Assembly (NCBI RefSeq): GCF_016722965.1
Contig: NZ_JAEQNB010000005.1
Coordinates: 1 to 64,000 of the forward strand
Source: Tumebacillus amylolyticus
GTDB taxonomy: Bacteria; Bacillota; Bacilli; Tumebacillales; Tumebacillaceae
Length of the DNA: 64,000 nucleotides
Reading direction: 5' to 3'
Shown: positions 42,174 to 52,469 of the stretch, one piece after another
Position numbering within the stretch: position 1 is the stretch's first letter
Layout of the letters: every line of letters begins with the position of its first letter
Notes under the pieces: model-generated
Database searches by the model: none
What the model saw: only the letters and a program-made list of their open reading frames with translations
What the model was told of the DNA's origin: nothing
Program-made: the position numbers and the translations under genes

Positions 42174-43520
42174 TTATTTTTTCTGAATGTGTTTTGCCAC
42201 AAAATCGGTGGTCGTATCCCCGGCGCGGAACGCTTCATGCGCCATCACTTCACGCAACATCGGGATGTTGGTTTTGATTCCTTCGACGTGGTAGTGCTCC
42301 AACGCCTCCTGCATGCGTGTAATCGCTTCCAAACGGTTGGTCGCTTTGACGACCAACTTCGCGATCATCGGGTCGTAGAACGGGGTAACTTTCGCGCCCG
42401 CACCTGCCGTGCCGATTTCGTTGCGCACGTAGTCGAAGGTCGGCGGTTCAAAACGAGTGATCGTGCCCGGCGACGGGAAGAACGTTTTCGGGTCTTCCGC
42501 GTAGATGCGGACTTCAATCGCGTGGCCTTCTAATTTTACATCTTCTTGGGTGTAGCCGAGTGCTTCCCCTGCTGCGATGCGCAATTGTTCGGCGACGAGG
42601 TCGAGGCCGGTGATCTCTTCGGTGATCGGATGCTCCACTTGGAGACGGGTGTTCATTTCCAAGAAGTAGAAGTTGCGGTGCTTATCGACGAGGAACTCGA
42701 TGGTGCCCGCGTTGCTGTAGCCGATCGACTTCGCTGCGCGCACGGCCGCTTCGCCCATGCGTTGACGGAGGTCGGTGTCCAAGAACGGGGACGGCGCTTC
42801 TTCGACGACTTTCTGGTGACGGCGTTGGATGGAGCATTCGCGTTCCCAGAGGTAGACGGTGTTGCCTTGCTTGTCCGCGAGAATCTGGACTTCTACGTGG
42901 CGCGGTTCTTCGACGAACTTCTCGATGTACATCGCGTCGTCGCCGAAAAATTGCTTGGCGCGGTTTTGGTTGCCTGCGTAGGCTTTCAAGAGCTCTTCGT
43001 CAGAATGGCAAACCTGCATGCCGATGCCGCCGCCGCCGCCCGATGCTTTGAGCATAACCGGGTAGCCGATTTCGTTGGCGACGGTTACGCCTTCCTCTGC
43101 ATCGACGAGCGGGCGGGTAATGCCCGGCACGACCGGAACGCCTGCGGTCTCCATCGCTTTGCGGGACTCGATTTTGGAGCCCATCGCGGCGATTGCTTCG
43201 ATGGACGGGCCGATGAAGGTGACGCCCGCTTCTTCGATGCGACGAGCGAAGTCGGTGTTCTCCGAGAGCAAGCCATAGCCCGGATGGACGGCATCGGCTC
43301 CCGTTTCCTTCAGAATTTCGAGGATACGCTCGACGTTCAAGTAACTCTGTGCGACCGGCGGTGCGCCGACGAGGAACGCTTCGTCTGCCAGGGTCACGTG
43401 CGGCGCTTCTGCGTCCGCTTCGGAATATATACCGACCGTTTGGATGCCCAAGGCTTTGCAAGTGCGGATGACGCGGCAAGCGATCTCGCCGCGGTTGGCG
43501 ATCAGGACTTTACGGAACAA
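42174..43520 (-). CDS. yngHA: Biotin carboxylase subunit (YngHA/AccC-like)
   Basis: 448 residues, ATP-grasp biotin carboxylase: RKVLIANRGEIACRVIRT, HPGYGLLSENTDFARR, ATP-grasp KASGGGGGIGMQVCHS, HVEVQILADKQGNTVYLWERECSIQRRHQKVVEEAPS and the catalytic EMNTRLQVEHPITEEITG. The length equals AccC, but the operon position assigns it to the leucine pathway. First gene of the five-gene operon; no acyl-CoA synthetase or dehydrogenase (yngI/yngJ) precedes it here. Confidence 0.94.
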   Translation of the reverse strand: MFRKVLIANRGEIACRVIRTCKALGIQTVGIYSEADAEAPHVTLADEAFLVGAPPVAQSYLNVERILEILKETGADAVHPGYGLLSENTDFARRIEEAGVTFIGPSIEAIAAMGSKIESRKAMETAGVPVVPGITRPLVDAEEGVTVANEIGYPVMLKASGGGGGIGMQVCHSDEELLKAYAGNQNRAKQFFGDDAMYIEKFVEEPRHVEVQILADKQGNTVYLWERECSIQRRHQKVVEEAPSPFLDTDLRQRMGEAAVRAAKSIGYSNAGTIEFLVDKHRNFYFLEMNTRLQVEHPITEEITGLDLVAEQLRIAAGEALGYTQEDVKLEGHAIEVRIYAEDPKTFFPSPGTITRFEPPTFDYVRNEIGTAGAGAKVTPFYDPMIAKLVVKATNRLEAITRMQEALEHYHVEGIKTNIPMLREVMAHEAFRAGDTTTDFVAKHIQKK

Positions 43521-43602
43521 ATGAATTCCTCCCTAAGCTAAAACTGTATCGCTGAGCTGGTTCCTGCAAACTCTATAAGTGGAAGGAGTTGATCAGGAAA
43601 CC

Positions 43603-44439
43603 ATGAAAAATGAACGAATCATCACTCATTTTCAATCGTATACAACAGCCAAAGGGTGCGTCAAGGACTTAACACCTTATTTTAAGGAAAGAATTTCGAT
43701 TCTCACCCCAAAACATGCGCAAAACCCTGCCACAACAGGGGGCGTAGACAATCGTACGGAGATCGAAAGACTCGCCGACGGCGGCATGGGGGCAGCAGAG
43801 ACGTTGATGGCGGAGATGGCCGAGATCGGAGGCATTGCGCTTGGCACGATTGCGTACCTCTACCCCGGCATGAGTCCGATCCTGACCGGCGGACCGATTG
43901 CGGGAGATGCCATCGGGCAAAGTGTCGGCAGTTACATGCTCGCCGAAATGGGCGAGTTCGAGCAAGCCTACGGCTTGGAGGACGGCCCCGGCGGGACGAG
44001 ATTGCGCGGGGAAGCTCAAGAAGAGAGCACAAATCACACAAACAACGAAAAAACGGGGACTTCGAGCGCGAATCGTTCAGGAAGCGAGAGCGTTTTTATC
44101 GCAGTGGATGTCTACTCCGAACAGGAAGCGATGACGGCGGAACGGATCATCATGCAATACGGGGGCAAGCCGCATCGGGGGACTTCGCGTGACGCCGATG
44201 GAGAGTTTCCTTCGTATGAGAGTTTACCTGCCAATCATGGCGTGGAGAGTCCGTATTCGTTTGGCAATGTCGCTCCAAGCAACCTGCCCCCCGAATACCG
44301 CAATCCGGCCACCGAAGGCTACGACCTCGAACCGATTGCCCCGTTCTCTCCACAAGGCTGGATCGACCCGAACATCGGGCTTGGCGACACGAATCTCGTG
44401 GACCCGCAAGCCACAGCCGGGTTGCCGCCCAAGGAATAA
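43603..44439 (+). CDS. Glycine-zipper stress-protein-like hypothetical
   Basis: 278 residues from the ATG at 43603; GGAAGGAG is 14 nt upstream and AGGA nearer, so the start is uncertain. An N-terminal part (NERIITHFQSYTTAKGCVKDLTP) and a later segment (SVFIAVDVYSEQEAMTAERIIMQYGG) look like the two halves of a ferredoxin-like YflT/general-stress domain. Between them is a Gly/Ala-rich zipper (about 75-125, IGGIALGTIAYL, GGPIAGDAIGQSVGSYM). The C-terminal ~90 residues are Pro- and Asn-rich and probably disordered. No firm family; I infer a stress- or membrane-associated role. Its stop is 3 nt before the hydrolase start. Confidence 0.6.
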   Translation: MKNERIITHFQSYTTAKGCVKDLTPYFKERISILTPKHAQNPATTGGVDNRTEIERLADGGMGAAETLMAEMAEIGGIALGTIAYLYPGMSPILTGGPIAGDAIGQSVGSYMLAEMGEFEQAYGLEDGPGGTRLRGEAQEESTNHTNNEKTGTSSANRSGSESVFIAVDVYSEQEAMTAERIIMQYGGKPHRGTSRDADGEFPSYESLPANHGVESPYSFGNVAPSNLPPEYRNPATEGYDLEPIAPFSPQGWIDPNIGLGDTNLVDPQATAGLPPKE

Positions 44440-44442
44440 CTT

Positions 44443-45222
44443 ATGCCGCGCTTTGAACACGACGGCCTCTCGCATTACTACACGGTGACCGGCATGGGCT
44501 TCCCGCTGATTCTCATCCACGGCATGGGCCTCTCCCACCAGATGTGGATCGGCCAGACGCCCGTGTTCGCCCGCCATTACACGGTCATCGCCTACGACGT
44601 GCGGGGTCATGGCGGCACAGCACCTTCCAAAGACTCTGCGACAGTTCGCACCTACAGCGAGGATTTGCACGCTCTCTTTGAAACTCTCGGGATCGAAAAA
44701 GCCGTCCTCGTCGGCTACTCGTCCGGCACTCTGATCGCCGAGCAATTCGCCATCGACCATCCGGAAAAAGTGGCGGGTCTTTGCTTGATCGGATCGTTCG
44801 CCAAAGTCAAAGGCGTGTACATGTCGCTCAAGACGATGTTCAGCCGATGGCTCCTGCTGACCAACTTCCACAAACTCGCCGCCTACGCCACGGCGGTGAG
44901 CAATGCGGAAAATCTCGTGCAGCGCGGATTTTTTTATCGCGTTGCCAAACGGGCGAGTATCGAAGAAGGATTGCGGATTCTCCACGCCGGTGAAGACTAT
45001 TTGACCACCCGTCAAGTCTCCTCGCGCATCCACTGCCCCGTCCTGCTCGTTCACGGCTCCAAAGACCACGCTACGGCCATCTACGCCCGCGAGTTCTCAC
45101 AACTCCTCCCCCACGCTCGTCTCGCCGTTGTCGAAGGGGTCAACCACGCCGTTGCAACCCGCGCGCAAAAGACGTTCAATCGTCTGCTGAGCGAGTGGCT
45201 GGAAGAGTTGAAGCTTTCTTGA
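44443..45222 (+). CDS. Alpha/beta-fold hydrolase
   Basis: 259 residues with HGMGLSHQMW (oxyanion region), the nucleophile elbow GYSSGT (Ser), VLLVHGSKDHAT (acid Asp) and a C-terminal GVNHAVATR (catalytic His). All three members of the triad are present. Substrate cannot be read from sequence. The ATG at 44443 follows AAGGAA, 3 nt past the preceding stop. Confidence 0.85.
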   Translation: MPRFEHDGLSHYYTVTGMGFPLILIHGMGLSHQMWIGQTPVFARHYTVIAYDVRGHGGTAPSKDSATVRTYSEDLHALFETLGIEKAVLVGYSSGTLIAEQFAIDHPEKVAGLCLIGSFAKVKGVYMSLKTMFSRWLLLTNFHKLAAYATAVSNAENLVQRGFFYRVAKRASIEEGLRILHAGEDYLTTRQVSSRIHCPVLLVHGSKDHATAIYAREFSQLLPHARLAVVEGVNHAVATRAQKTFNRLLSEWLEELKLS

Positions 45223-45234
45223 TACAGTAGAGAG

Positions 45235-46035
45235 ATGGAAAGGAAGTGGACGTTTTTGACCTCTCACCTCACATCTCTCAACGCCTCGACACGTCCCTTG
45301 AACGGGCAGACGGCCATCGTCACCGGAGCGTCTCGCGGGATCGGAGCGGCGATCGCCGTCGGTCTCGCGCGCGCCGGTGCCCACGTGGTCGTCAATTATC
45401 GGCAGAACGCCGAAATGGCTGAATCTGTAGCCGCCATCTGCCGCCGTCATGACGTGCGGGTTCTCACCGTGCAAGCGGACGTATCGAACGCAGCGGACGT
45501 CTCTCGCCTCGTCGAGACGACGTCCGCTCATTTTGGTGCGCCTTCGATTCTCGTCAACAACGCGGGAGTTGCCCACACCGGGCTCTTGCTTGACATGACG
45601 GAGGAAGAGTGGGACTCGATCATGACGGCGAATTTGAAAGCGCCGTTTCTCTGCACCAAAGCCGTTCTCCCGCATATGATTGCCCGGCAGTACGGACGAA
45701 TCATTAATTTGTCGTCGATATGGGGGTTGGCGGGCGGCTCCTGTGAAGTGGCGTACAGCGCCTCCAAAGGCGGTGTGATCGCGTTGACCAAAGCGCTCGC
45801 CAAAGAGATGGGCCTCTCGGGTATCACCGTCAATGCGGTGGCTCCCGGCGCGATTCAAACCGACATGCTCGGGCATCTGAGCGACGAAGACCTCGCGATG
45901 CTCGCCGAGGAAACGCCGGTCGGCCGTCTCGGAACGGCGGAAGACGTGGCGAATGCGGTACAATTTCTTGCACTTCCCTCGTCATCGTTCGTCACAGGAC
46001 AAGTCCTTTCGCCAAATGGGGGCTACATCACATAA
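45235..46035 (+). CDS. Short-chain dehydrogenase/reductase (FabG-like)
   Basis: 266 residues from ATG 45235, or 259 from TTG 45256, which has AAAGGAAG at good spacing. Rossmann TGASRGIGAAIAVGLA, NNAG, the Ser in IINLSSIWG and YSASK (catalytic Tyr and Lys), and the C-terminal TGQVLSPNGGYIT. It resembles 3-oxoacyl-ACP reductase-like SDRs; the substrate is uncertain. Ends 77 nt before tpx. Confidence 0.85.
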   Translation: MERKWTFLTSHLTSLNASTRPLNGQTAIVTGASRGIGAAIAVGLARAGAHVVVNYRQNAEMAESVAAICRRHDVRVLTVQADVSNAADVSRLVETTSAHFGAPSILVNNAGVAHTGLLLDMTEEEWDSIMTANLKAPFLCTKAVLPHMIARQYGRIINLSSIWGLAGGSCEVAYSASKGGVIALTKALAKEMGLSGITVNAVAPGAIQTDMLGHLSDEDLAMLAEETPVGRLGTAEDVANAVQFLALPSSSFVTGQVLSPNGGYIT

Positions 46036-46112
46036 TTGGTTGCCAATTTCGGGTATGATAGAACTTGTACGTTTAGAAGTACATACCCATTAAAAATCAG
46101 GAGGTAACACTC

Positions 46113-46631
46113 ATGACCACTGTAGCAGAACGTCAAGGCATCACCTTCAAGGGCGGCGCTGTCACCCTGCAAGGCAACGTTGTAAACGTCGGCGACACCG
46201 CGCCGGACTTCACCGTCCTCGCAAACAACCTCACCCCGGTTACCCTGGCTGATTCCAAGGGCACCGTGCGCATCATCTCCGTTGTTCCGTCTGTGGACAC
46301 CGGCGTTTGCGATGCACAAACCCGCCGCTTCAACGAAGAAGCTGCAACCCTCGAAGGCGTGACCATCCTCACCGTCTCCGTTGACCTCCCGTTCGCACAA
46401 GGCCGCTGGTGCGCAGCTGCGGGCATCGACAAGGTTCAAACCGTGTCCGACCACCGCGACCTGTCCTTCGGTCTGAACTACGGCGTCGTCATCAAAGAAC
46501 TGCGCCTGCTCGCTCGTTCCGTCTTCGTCATCGACGCAAACGACAAAGTCGTTCACGTTGAGTACGTCAACGAAGTCACCAACCACCCGAACTACGAAGC
46601 GGCAATTCAAGCTGCGAAAGCTGCTCTGTAA
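46113..46631 (+). CDS. tpx: Thiol peroxidase Tpx
   Basis: 172-residue atypical 2-Cys peroxiredoxin. Peroxidatic Cys66 lies in [18 protein letters not shown] and resolving Cys100 in [10 protein letters not shown], the same 34-residue spacing as E. coli Tpx. It reduces hydroperoxides with thioredoxin in the cytoplasm. Codon use is strongly biased (CTG, AAC, GGC), suggesting high expression. An AGGAGG site lies 8 nt before the ATG. Confidence 0.97.
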   Translation: MTTVAERQGITFKGGAVTLQGNVVNVGDTAPDFTVLANNLTPVTLADSKGTVRIISVVPSVDTGVCDAQTRRFNEEAATLEGVTILTVSVDLPFAQGRWCAAAGIDKVQTVSDHRDLSFGLNYGVVIKELRLLARSVFVIDANDKVVHVEYVNEVTNHPNYEAAIQAAKAAL

Positions 46632-46652
46632 GCCCTTTTCTTTTGAAAAAGA

Positions 46653-46690
46653 AGCGCTGGACTCCCTTGGGAATCCAGCGCTTTTTTTCG
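46653..46690 (+). terminator. tpx terminator
   Basis: AGCGCTGGA..TCCC pairs with GGGA..TCCAGCGCT around TT, followed by TTTTTTT, about 20 nt after tpx. Confidence 0.9.
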
Positions 46691-46693
46691 CGT

Positions 46694-46730
46694 CAAAAAA
46701 ACCACCGACTCCCGAAGGAGTGGTGGTTTT
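46694..46730 (-). terminator. Terminator of the IscA-type gene
   Basis: On the minus strand AAAACCACCACTCC pairs with GGAGTCGGTGGTTTT with one mismatch, followed by TTT; 12 nt after the stop. It sits back to back with the tpx terminator. Confidence 0.85.
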
Positions 46731-46742
46731 CGTTGGAACTGA

Positions 46743-47096
46743 TTAGCAGCAAGCGCCCGGTTTGCCTGCACCATCAGCGGTTTTGAAGGAAGAACCGCAA
46801 CCGCAGGTGGAAGTGGCATTCGGGTTCTCGATCTTGAAGCCTGCACCCATCATCGAGTCTACGAAGTCAACGACAGCACCGTTCAGGTACTGGCCGGACA
46901 TTTCGTCGATGACGACTTTCACGCCTTCGATTTCGAACGCTTGGTCATTGTCTTTCTTCTCGTCGAGAGCCATGCCGTACGAGAAACCGGAGCAACCACC
47001 GGACTTAATGAAAATGCGAAGAGCCAACTGGTCATTGTCTTTGGCTTGGATGAGAGAAGAGACCTTCTCCACCGCAGCCGGAGTCAACGTTACCAT
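46743..47096 (-). CDS. A-type iron-sulfur cluster carrier (IscA/ErpA/SufA family)
   Basis: 117 residues with the three cluster-ligating cysteines: one in SGGCSGFSYGM (about residue 35) and two in TSTCGCGSSF. It delivers Fe-S clusters to apoproteins in the cytoplasm. The C-terminus adds a further CC pair (GKPGACC), unusual but at the very end. The ATG at 47096 has GGAGGTGAGCGC upstream; a longer frame from 47138 is not needed. Monocistronic between terminators. Confidence 0.92.
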   Translation of the reverse strand: MVTLTPAAVEKVSSLIQAKDNDQLALRIFIKSGGCSGFSYGMALDEKKDNDQAFEIEGVKVVIDEMSGQYLNGAVVDFVDSMMGAGFKIENPNATSTCGCGSSFKTADGAGKPGACC

Positions 47097-47212
47097 GCGC
47101 TCACCTCCTCTATACAGAATGCACTTACAGGATACCATGTTATGCTGGTAAATGTACAGCTATGCACCCATCTGTGCTGGCTTCTGTCAGCGTCCTTACG
47201 TATGTAGCGGAG

Positions 47213-47662
47213 TTAGCGACGGATCATATAGAAAAACGCTTCTCGATTGTCCCACGCGATTTCCGCCATGTCCATCGAGATGTCTCCACGAGAGACGTAG
47301 CCGTACAGCGACGCGAGGCTTTCAATCGGGACGATCTTGCGGTTCATTTTGTTCAGGAGCCAGTCGCCCGTCTCGCTTTGCTCCACCTTGCCCGCGTAGG
47401 CGAGGTTCAGGCGGTCTGAGAGGTCGTCTCCGATAAACGTTTCGATGACCGAGGCGTACTTGTAGGCCGAGTCGATGAACAGCATACGGCGGGTTTCCTG
47501 GCCCATCGATTTCACTTCGGCGAGCTTTTCGAGGGCTTGTACCATTTTGTCAGCTGCCTCCGACTGTTTGTACTCTTGGTACAGGTCGGTGACGTCCTTG
47601 CCGGCTGAATCAAACACTTTTCCATTTTTCATCGTGAGCGGATAAGAAAACGGTTTCTCCAT
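47213..47662 (-). CDS. Conserved-looking hypothetical protein
   Basis: 149 residues, soluble, mostly helical and charged. The N-terminus (MEKPFSYPLTMKNGKVFDSAGKDVTDLYQEY) is followed by helices rich in Lys and Glu and a C-terminal SMDMAEIAWDNREAFFYMIRR. I recognise no domain. AAGGAGGG lies 8 nt before the ATG, so translation is well supported. It stands alone between the IscA-type gene and the PPOX-like gene, all on the minus strand with 67-115 nt gaps. Confidence 0.75.
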   Translation of the reverse strand: MEKPFSYPLTMKNGKVFDSAGKDVTDLYQEYKQSEAADKMVQALEKLAEVKSMGQETRRMLFIDSAYKYASVIETFIGDDLSDRLNLAYAGKVEQSETGDWLLNKMNRKIVPIESLASLYGYVSRGDISMDMAEIAWDNREAFFYMIRR

Positions 47663-47730
47663 CCTATGTCCCTCCTTCGAGCTAGGAACTGATGTGGTTC
47701 TGCTTGATGTACTGCTATGTAGAGCAGACC

Positions 47731-48183
47731 CTACCGGCGCAGGGCCGCAAAGACCTCTTGGTCATACTTCTCAGCCAGCGCTTTGTCGTAGGTGTGGTCG
47801 TACGCGGGTTCCACGGTGAGCTTGCCTCCGTAGAACATGATGTCGATGACGGAGTTGATTTGGATCTCCACGCCCGCCATGTTCAGCGCGACGTTCTCGA
47901 GGCGGTCCGTGTACTTCCTTGCTGTGCCTACGACCGCGTACGCGGACCCCAGACCCAGCACCGTGACGGTCACGCGCTCGTCTTTCTCAATGTTTTGCAA
48001 CAGTTTTGAACGGCCGTCGATTGCAAATCTCAGGGTGGAGCTGTCGATCGCACTCAACCACGAGATGCACAGGATGTTCGGCGAGCCGTTCTCGGCGTCG
48101 ATGGACGCAACGGTCACCATGCGGCCTCCTTGGAGATGGGTGACTAACTCTTCGGAGAGCTTGTCCTGAACTTTGTCTGCCAT
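47731..48183 (-). CDS. Pyridoxamine 5'-phosphate oxidase-like FMN-binding protein
   Basis: 150 residues of the split-barrel PNPOx-like fold: LVTHLQGGRMVTVASID, ISWLSAIDSSTLRFAIDGRSKLLQNIEKDERVTVTVLG, then VGTARKYTD. Likely binds FMN or F420-type flavin; the substrate is unknown. The ATG at 48183 follows GAAAGGGG; the frame from 48270 includes the promoter and is rejected. An extended -10 promoter lies upstream. Confidence 0.8.
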   Translation of the reverse strand: MADKVQDKLSEELVTHLQGGRMVTVASIDAENGSPNILCISWLSAIDSSTLRFAIDGRSKLLQNIEKDERVTVTVLGLGSAYAVVGTARKYTDRLENVALNMAGVEIQINSVIDIMFYGGKLTVEPAYDHTYDKALAEKYDQEVFAALRR

Positions 48184-48243
48184 CAGTGGTAACCCCTTTC
48201 TACTACCCAGTGTGCCTTGTTTTGCCAGCGCTTTATACCTGCC

Positions 48244-48252
48244 ATTATAGCA
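48244..48252 (-). promoter_or_regulatory. Extended -10 promoter of the PPOX-like gene
   Basis: The minus strand has TGCTATAAT (extended -10, TATAAT at 48244-48249), about 60 nt before the start. No good -35 is visible. A short palindrome ATACGTAT lies upstream near 48272. Confidence 0.6.
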
Positions 48253-48339
48253 CCATTTCTCCATTCCCATACGTATAGGGAGCCTCGGTTTTCAACACCC
48301 TAACCTTGGGGTTCATTAGACCATGAAGGAGGTATCTCA

Positions 48340-48495
48340 GTGACTACTAACCTTCCTCTTGACGACATGATGTCGGCCTGGAACGAGGACTTGGTAGCGG
48401 CGAACCATCTCGCGGAAGAGGATTGGCTCGAAGCGGGGCGCCAACTTGCTCGGGAGACGATACCTCTGGTGAGCATGGAAGAACAGCTGCCTTAG
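48340..48495 (+). CDS. Small acidic protein, 51 residues, unknown
   Basis: GTG start with an ideal AAGGAGGT 6 nt upstream. The product (MTTNLPLDDMMSAWNEDLVA at its start, with SMEEQLP at its end) is acidic and predicted helical, with two Asp/Glu-rich halves. It ends 13 nt before a bidirectional terminator. It is too short for routine ORF calling but the Shine-Dalgarno sequence and terminator make it convincing. No family recognised. Confidence 0.65.
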   Translation: MTTNLPLDDMMSAWNEDLVAANHLAEEDWLEAGRQLARETIPLVSMEEQLP

Positions 48496-48508
48496 AACCT
48501 CGGATCAC

Positions 48509-48553
48509 GAAAAAAAGACCCAACTCCCTCATGCGAGGGGTTGGGTCTTTTTG
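48509..48553. terminator. Bidirectional terminator (51-aa ORF / DUF1450 gene)
   Basis: AAGACCCAACTCCCTC and GAGGGGTTGGGTCTT form a stem with loop ATGC, with A7 before and T5 after. Confidence 0.9.
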
Positions 48554-48564
48554 TTGGATCGGGC

Positions 48565-48785
48565 TTACAGATTCGCAATCCGCTCCAAGAGCTTCGCGCG
48601 CAGTTCCTCCACGGTCTCTCCGGCGACGATGTCGTCGTTGAGGATCGCAAAGGGACGCACGGAGCACTCGCCGCAGTTGGTCAGGCAACCGTATTTGGAG
48701 ATGTTCCACTCCGGATGTTCCTCACGCAGGGACTGAATCAGTTCCTGCGTGAAGGACATGAGGTTGCTGTTGCAAAAGTCGATGA

Positions 48786-48807
<22 letters not shown>
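48565..48807 (-). CDS. DUF1450 protein (YuzB-like)
   Basis: 80 residues. DUF1450 signature with four cysteines (FCNSN, KYGCLTNCGECSVRPFAILNDDIVAG), a thioredoxin-like/ferredoxin-like small fold of unknown function. It starts inside the end of typA (22-nt overlap) in another frame, so it is translationally linked to it. AAGGA lies just before the ATG. Confidence 0.85.
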
Positions 48808-50624
<1,817 letters not shown>

Positions 50625-50717
50625 AATATTCGAGATTCCTCCTAGATTGGAAATCGTATTTAGCTAGATTGAAACACACATTCTCCATTGTGCCACAGAA
50701 CGAATTTTAAAGCTACT

Positions 50718-50760
50718 ATAAAAACGCAACATTTGCCGAAACATGGCTCATGTTGCGTTT
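50718..50760 (-). terminator. modB terminator
   Basis: On the minus strand AAAACGCAACAT and ATGTTGCGTTTTT pair across a 17-base loop; the stem includes the modB stop codon. Confidence 0.85.
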
Positions 50761-51404
50761 TTTCGTTGAAGCCGTTGGATCACAGCCATCATGAAAAAGG
50801 AAAGCAGGAACAAGCAGAGAACCAAGCCCCACGCACGGTCGTTCTGTCCGCTTTCGACCGCGTTGTAGATCGCCAGCGGGATCGTTTGCGTGCGTCCGGG
50901 GATGTTGCCCGCCACCATCAGCGTTGCGCCGAATTCGCCGAGTCCGCGCGCGAAACTGAGCAAGACGCCGGCCAGCAAGCCGCGCCGTGCGAGTGGCAAC
51001 GAGACGTAGAAAAACGTCTGCCACGCGTTGGCCCCGAGGGTGCGGGCCACAAGTTCGAGCTCCAACTCGACGCTCTCAAACCCGACTTTGGCGGATTGAA
51101 ACATCAGCGGGAACGAGACGACGGAGGAAGCGATGATCGCAGAGCCCTGTGTAAATAAGATGCCCTCTCCCGGAGGAAAGAAACGTCCAAGTCCCTCATT
51201 TCCAAGCAAGATCAGCAGTCCAAATCCTGCCACTGTCGGCGGCAGGACCATGGGGAGCAGAAAAAGGGTTTCGAGCAGCATCTTGCCGGGGAAGCGTCTG
51301 CGGGCCATCCATTTTCCAAAGAAAGTACCGAAAATGACGACGAGGAGCGTGGAGTAGGCGGCGACTTGCAGGGAGAGTTTGATGGGTGTCCAGATGTCAA
51401 GCAT
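50748..51404 (-). CDS. modB: Molybdate ABC transporter permease ModB
   Basis: 218 residues, about five transmembrane helices, with the permease EAA loop (ARTLGANAWQTFFYVSLPLARRGLLAG) that contacts the ATPase. Sequence starts MLDIWTPIKLSLQVAAYST and has ALAR..GEFGATLMVAGN, typical of ModB. Follows modA by 167 nt. No ModC ATPase gene follows; a terminator overlaps the stop, so the ATPase must be encoded elsewhere. Tungstate could be the substrate instead. Confidence 0.9.
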   Translation of the reverse strand: MLDIWTPIKLSLQVAAYSTLLVVIFGTFFGKWMARRRFPGKMLLETLFLLPMVLPPTVAGFGLLILLGNEGLGRFFPPGEGILFTQGSAIIASSVVSFPLMFQSAKVGFESVELELELVARTLGANAWQTFFYVSLPLARRGLLAGVLLSFARGLGEFGATLMVAGNIPGRTQTIPLAIYNAVESGQNDRAWGLVLCLFLLSFFMMAVIQRLQRKNAT

Positions 51405-51571
51405 ATAGCACCGCCTTTGGCAGGCTGGGTGCGGTATGCGAACCGTGCGAACCGTGCATTTCGTGTTGGTTGGGTGTCTCGTCGTGCAGGCCCATACTCG
51501 TTGTCGGCACTCCTGTTAGGAGATGCGGCTTGTATGGGAAACGTGCTCCTGGGTCTCGCCCTTTTTTGGAA

Positions 51572-52366
51572 TTAGTGGGTCGCAAGGGCGAAACCTGCTT
51601 TCTGCAAAACCTCTTGGGCGTGGGCGCTGTGGAGGTAGTCTTCCAAGGCCTTCGCTTCGGGGAGGTGCTGTGTATTTTTGAGTATGGCCAACGGGTACAG
51701 GATCGGCGAATGGGCGGATTCGTCGCTGGTTGCCACGATGTCAACCTGCGTGGAGCTCAGTGCGTCCGTTTTGTAGACGAGGCCTGCGTCGACTTCTCCG
51801 TGTTCAACGTAGGTCAGTACGGACGTGACGTCCTTGCCGAAGATCGCTTTTTCCTGCACGTGAGCCCACAGATGTAGTTTCGTCAGCGCCTCTTGCGCGT
51901 ATTTTCCGGCAGGCACAGTTTCCGGCGTGCCGAGGGCGATTTTTTTCACGGCGGGTTTGCCGAGGTCTTCGAAGGTTTGTACGGTGCCGCTCTTGGGGCG
52001 GATGAGGACGAGTTCGTTTTTCAAGACATCTTGGCGGGTGCCGTCTGCGAGCAGTTCCTTTTTCTCCAAAGCATCCATCTGCGCCACACCTGCCGACCAA
52101 AACAGATCCGCGGGCGCGCCCTGCTCGATCTGTTTTTGCAACGTACCGGATGCGCCGAGATTCACGGTCACTTCGACCTCCGGGTGGTCCTTTTTATAAT
52201 CTGCAGTCAACGTGTCAAGCGGTTTTGCAAGACTCGCCGCTGCGGAAAGAGTCAGCGTCACATGCGGTTTGTCAGCAGGAGTTGTTGAAGTCGAAGGTTC
52301 CTGCGAACTGCACCCCGCAAGCAGTACCAAACTCACGGCCATCAACATGGCGATGCGTTTTTTCAT
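51572..52366 (-). CDS. modA: Molybdate-binding lipoprotein ModA
   Basis: 264 residues. Signal peptide with lipobox (LVLLAGCSS, Cys about residue 18), then a type II periplasmic-binding fold: LTLSAAASLAKPLDTL, VNLGASGTLQKQIEQGAPADLFWSA (oxyanion-binding Ser residues), ETVPAGKYAQEAL, DAGLVYKTDA. The ATG at 52366 has GGGAGGC upstream; the frame beginning 52471 overlaps the divergent gene. Exported and lipid-anchored outside the membrane. Confidence 0.94.
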   Translation of the reverse strand: MKKRIAMLMAVSLVLLAGCSSQEPSTSTTPADKPHVTLTLSAAASLAKPLDTLTADYKKDHPEVEVTVNLGASGTLQKQIEQGAPADLFWSAGVAQMDALEKKELLADGTRQDVLKNELVLIRPKSGTVQTFEDLGKPAVKKIALGTPETVPAGKYAQEALTKLHLWAHVQEKAIFGKDVTSVLTYVEHGEVDAGLVYKTDALSSTQVDIVATSDESAHSPILYPLAILKNTQHLPEAKALEDYLHSAHAQEVLQKAGFALATH

Positions 52367-52469
52367 AAAAAAAGCCTCCCCTAGCTGCCTGAATGTCTCC
52401 CCTGATTCTACCAAAGGCGGAACCTCCTGCCCAGCACCTACATACGGTGTAGGCGAGGTGACGCAGACC

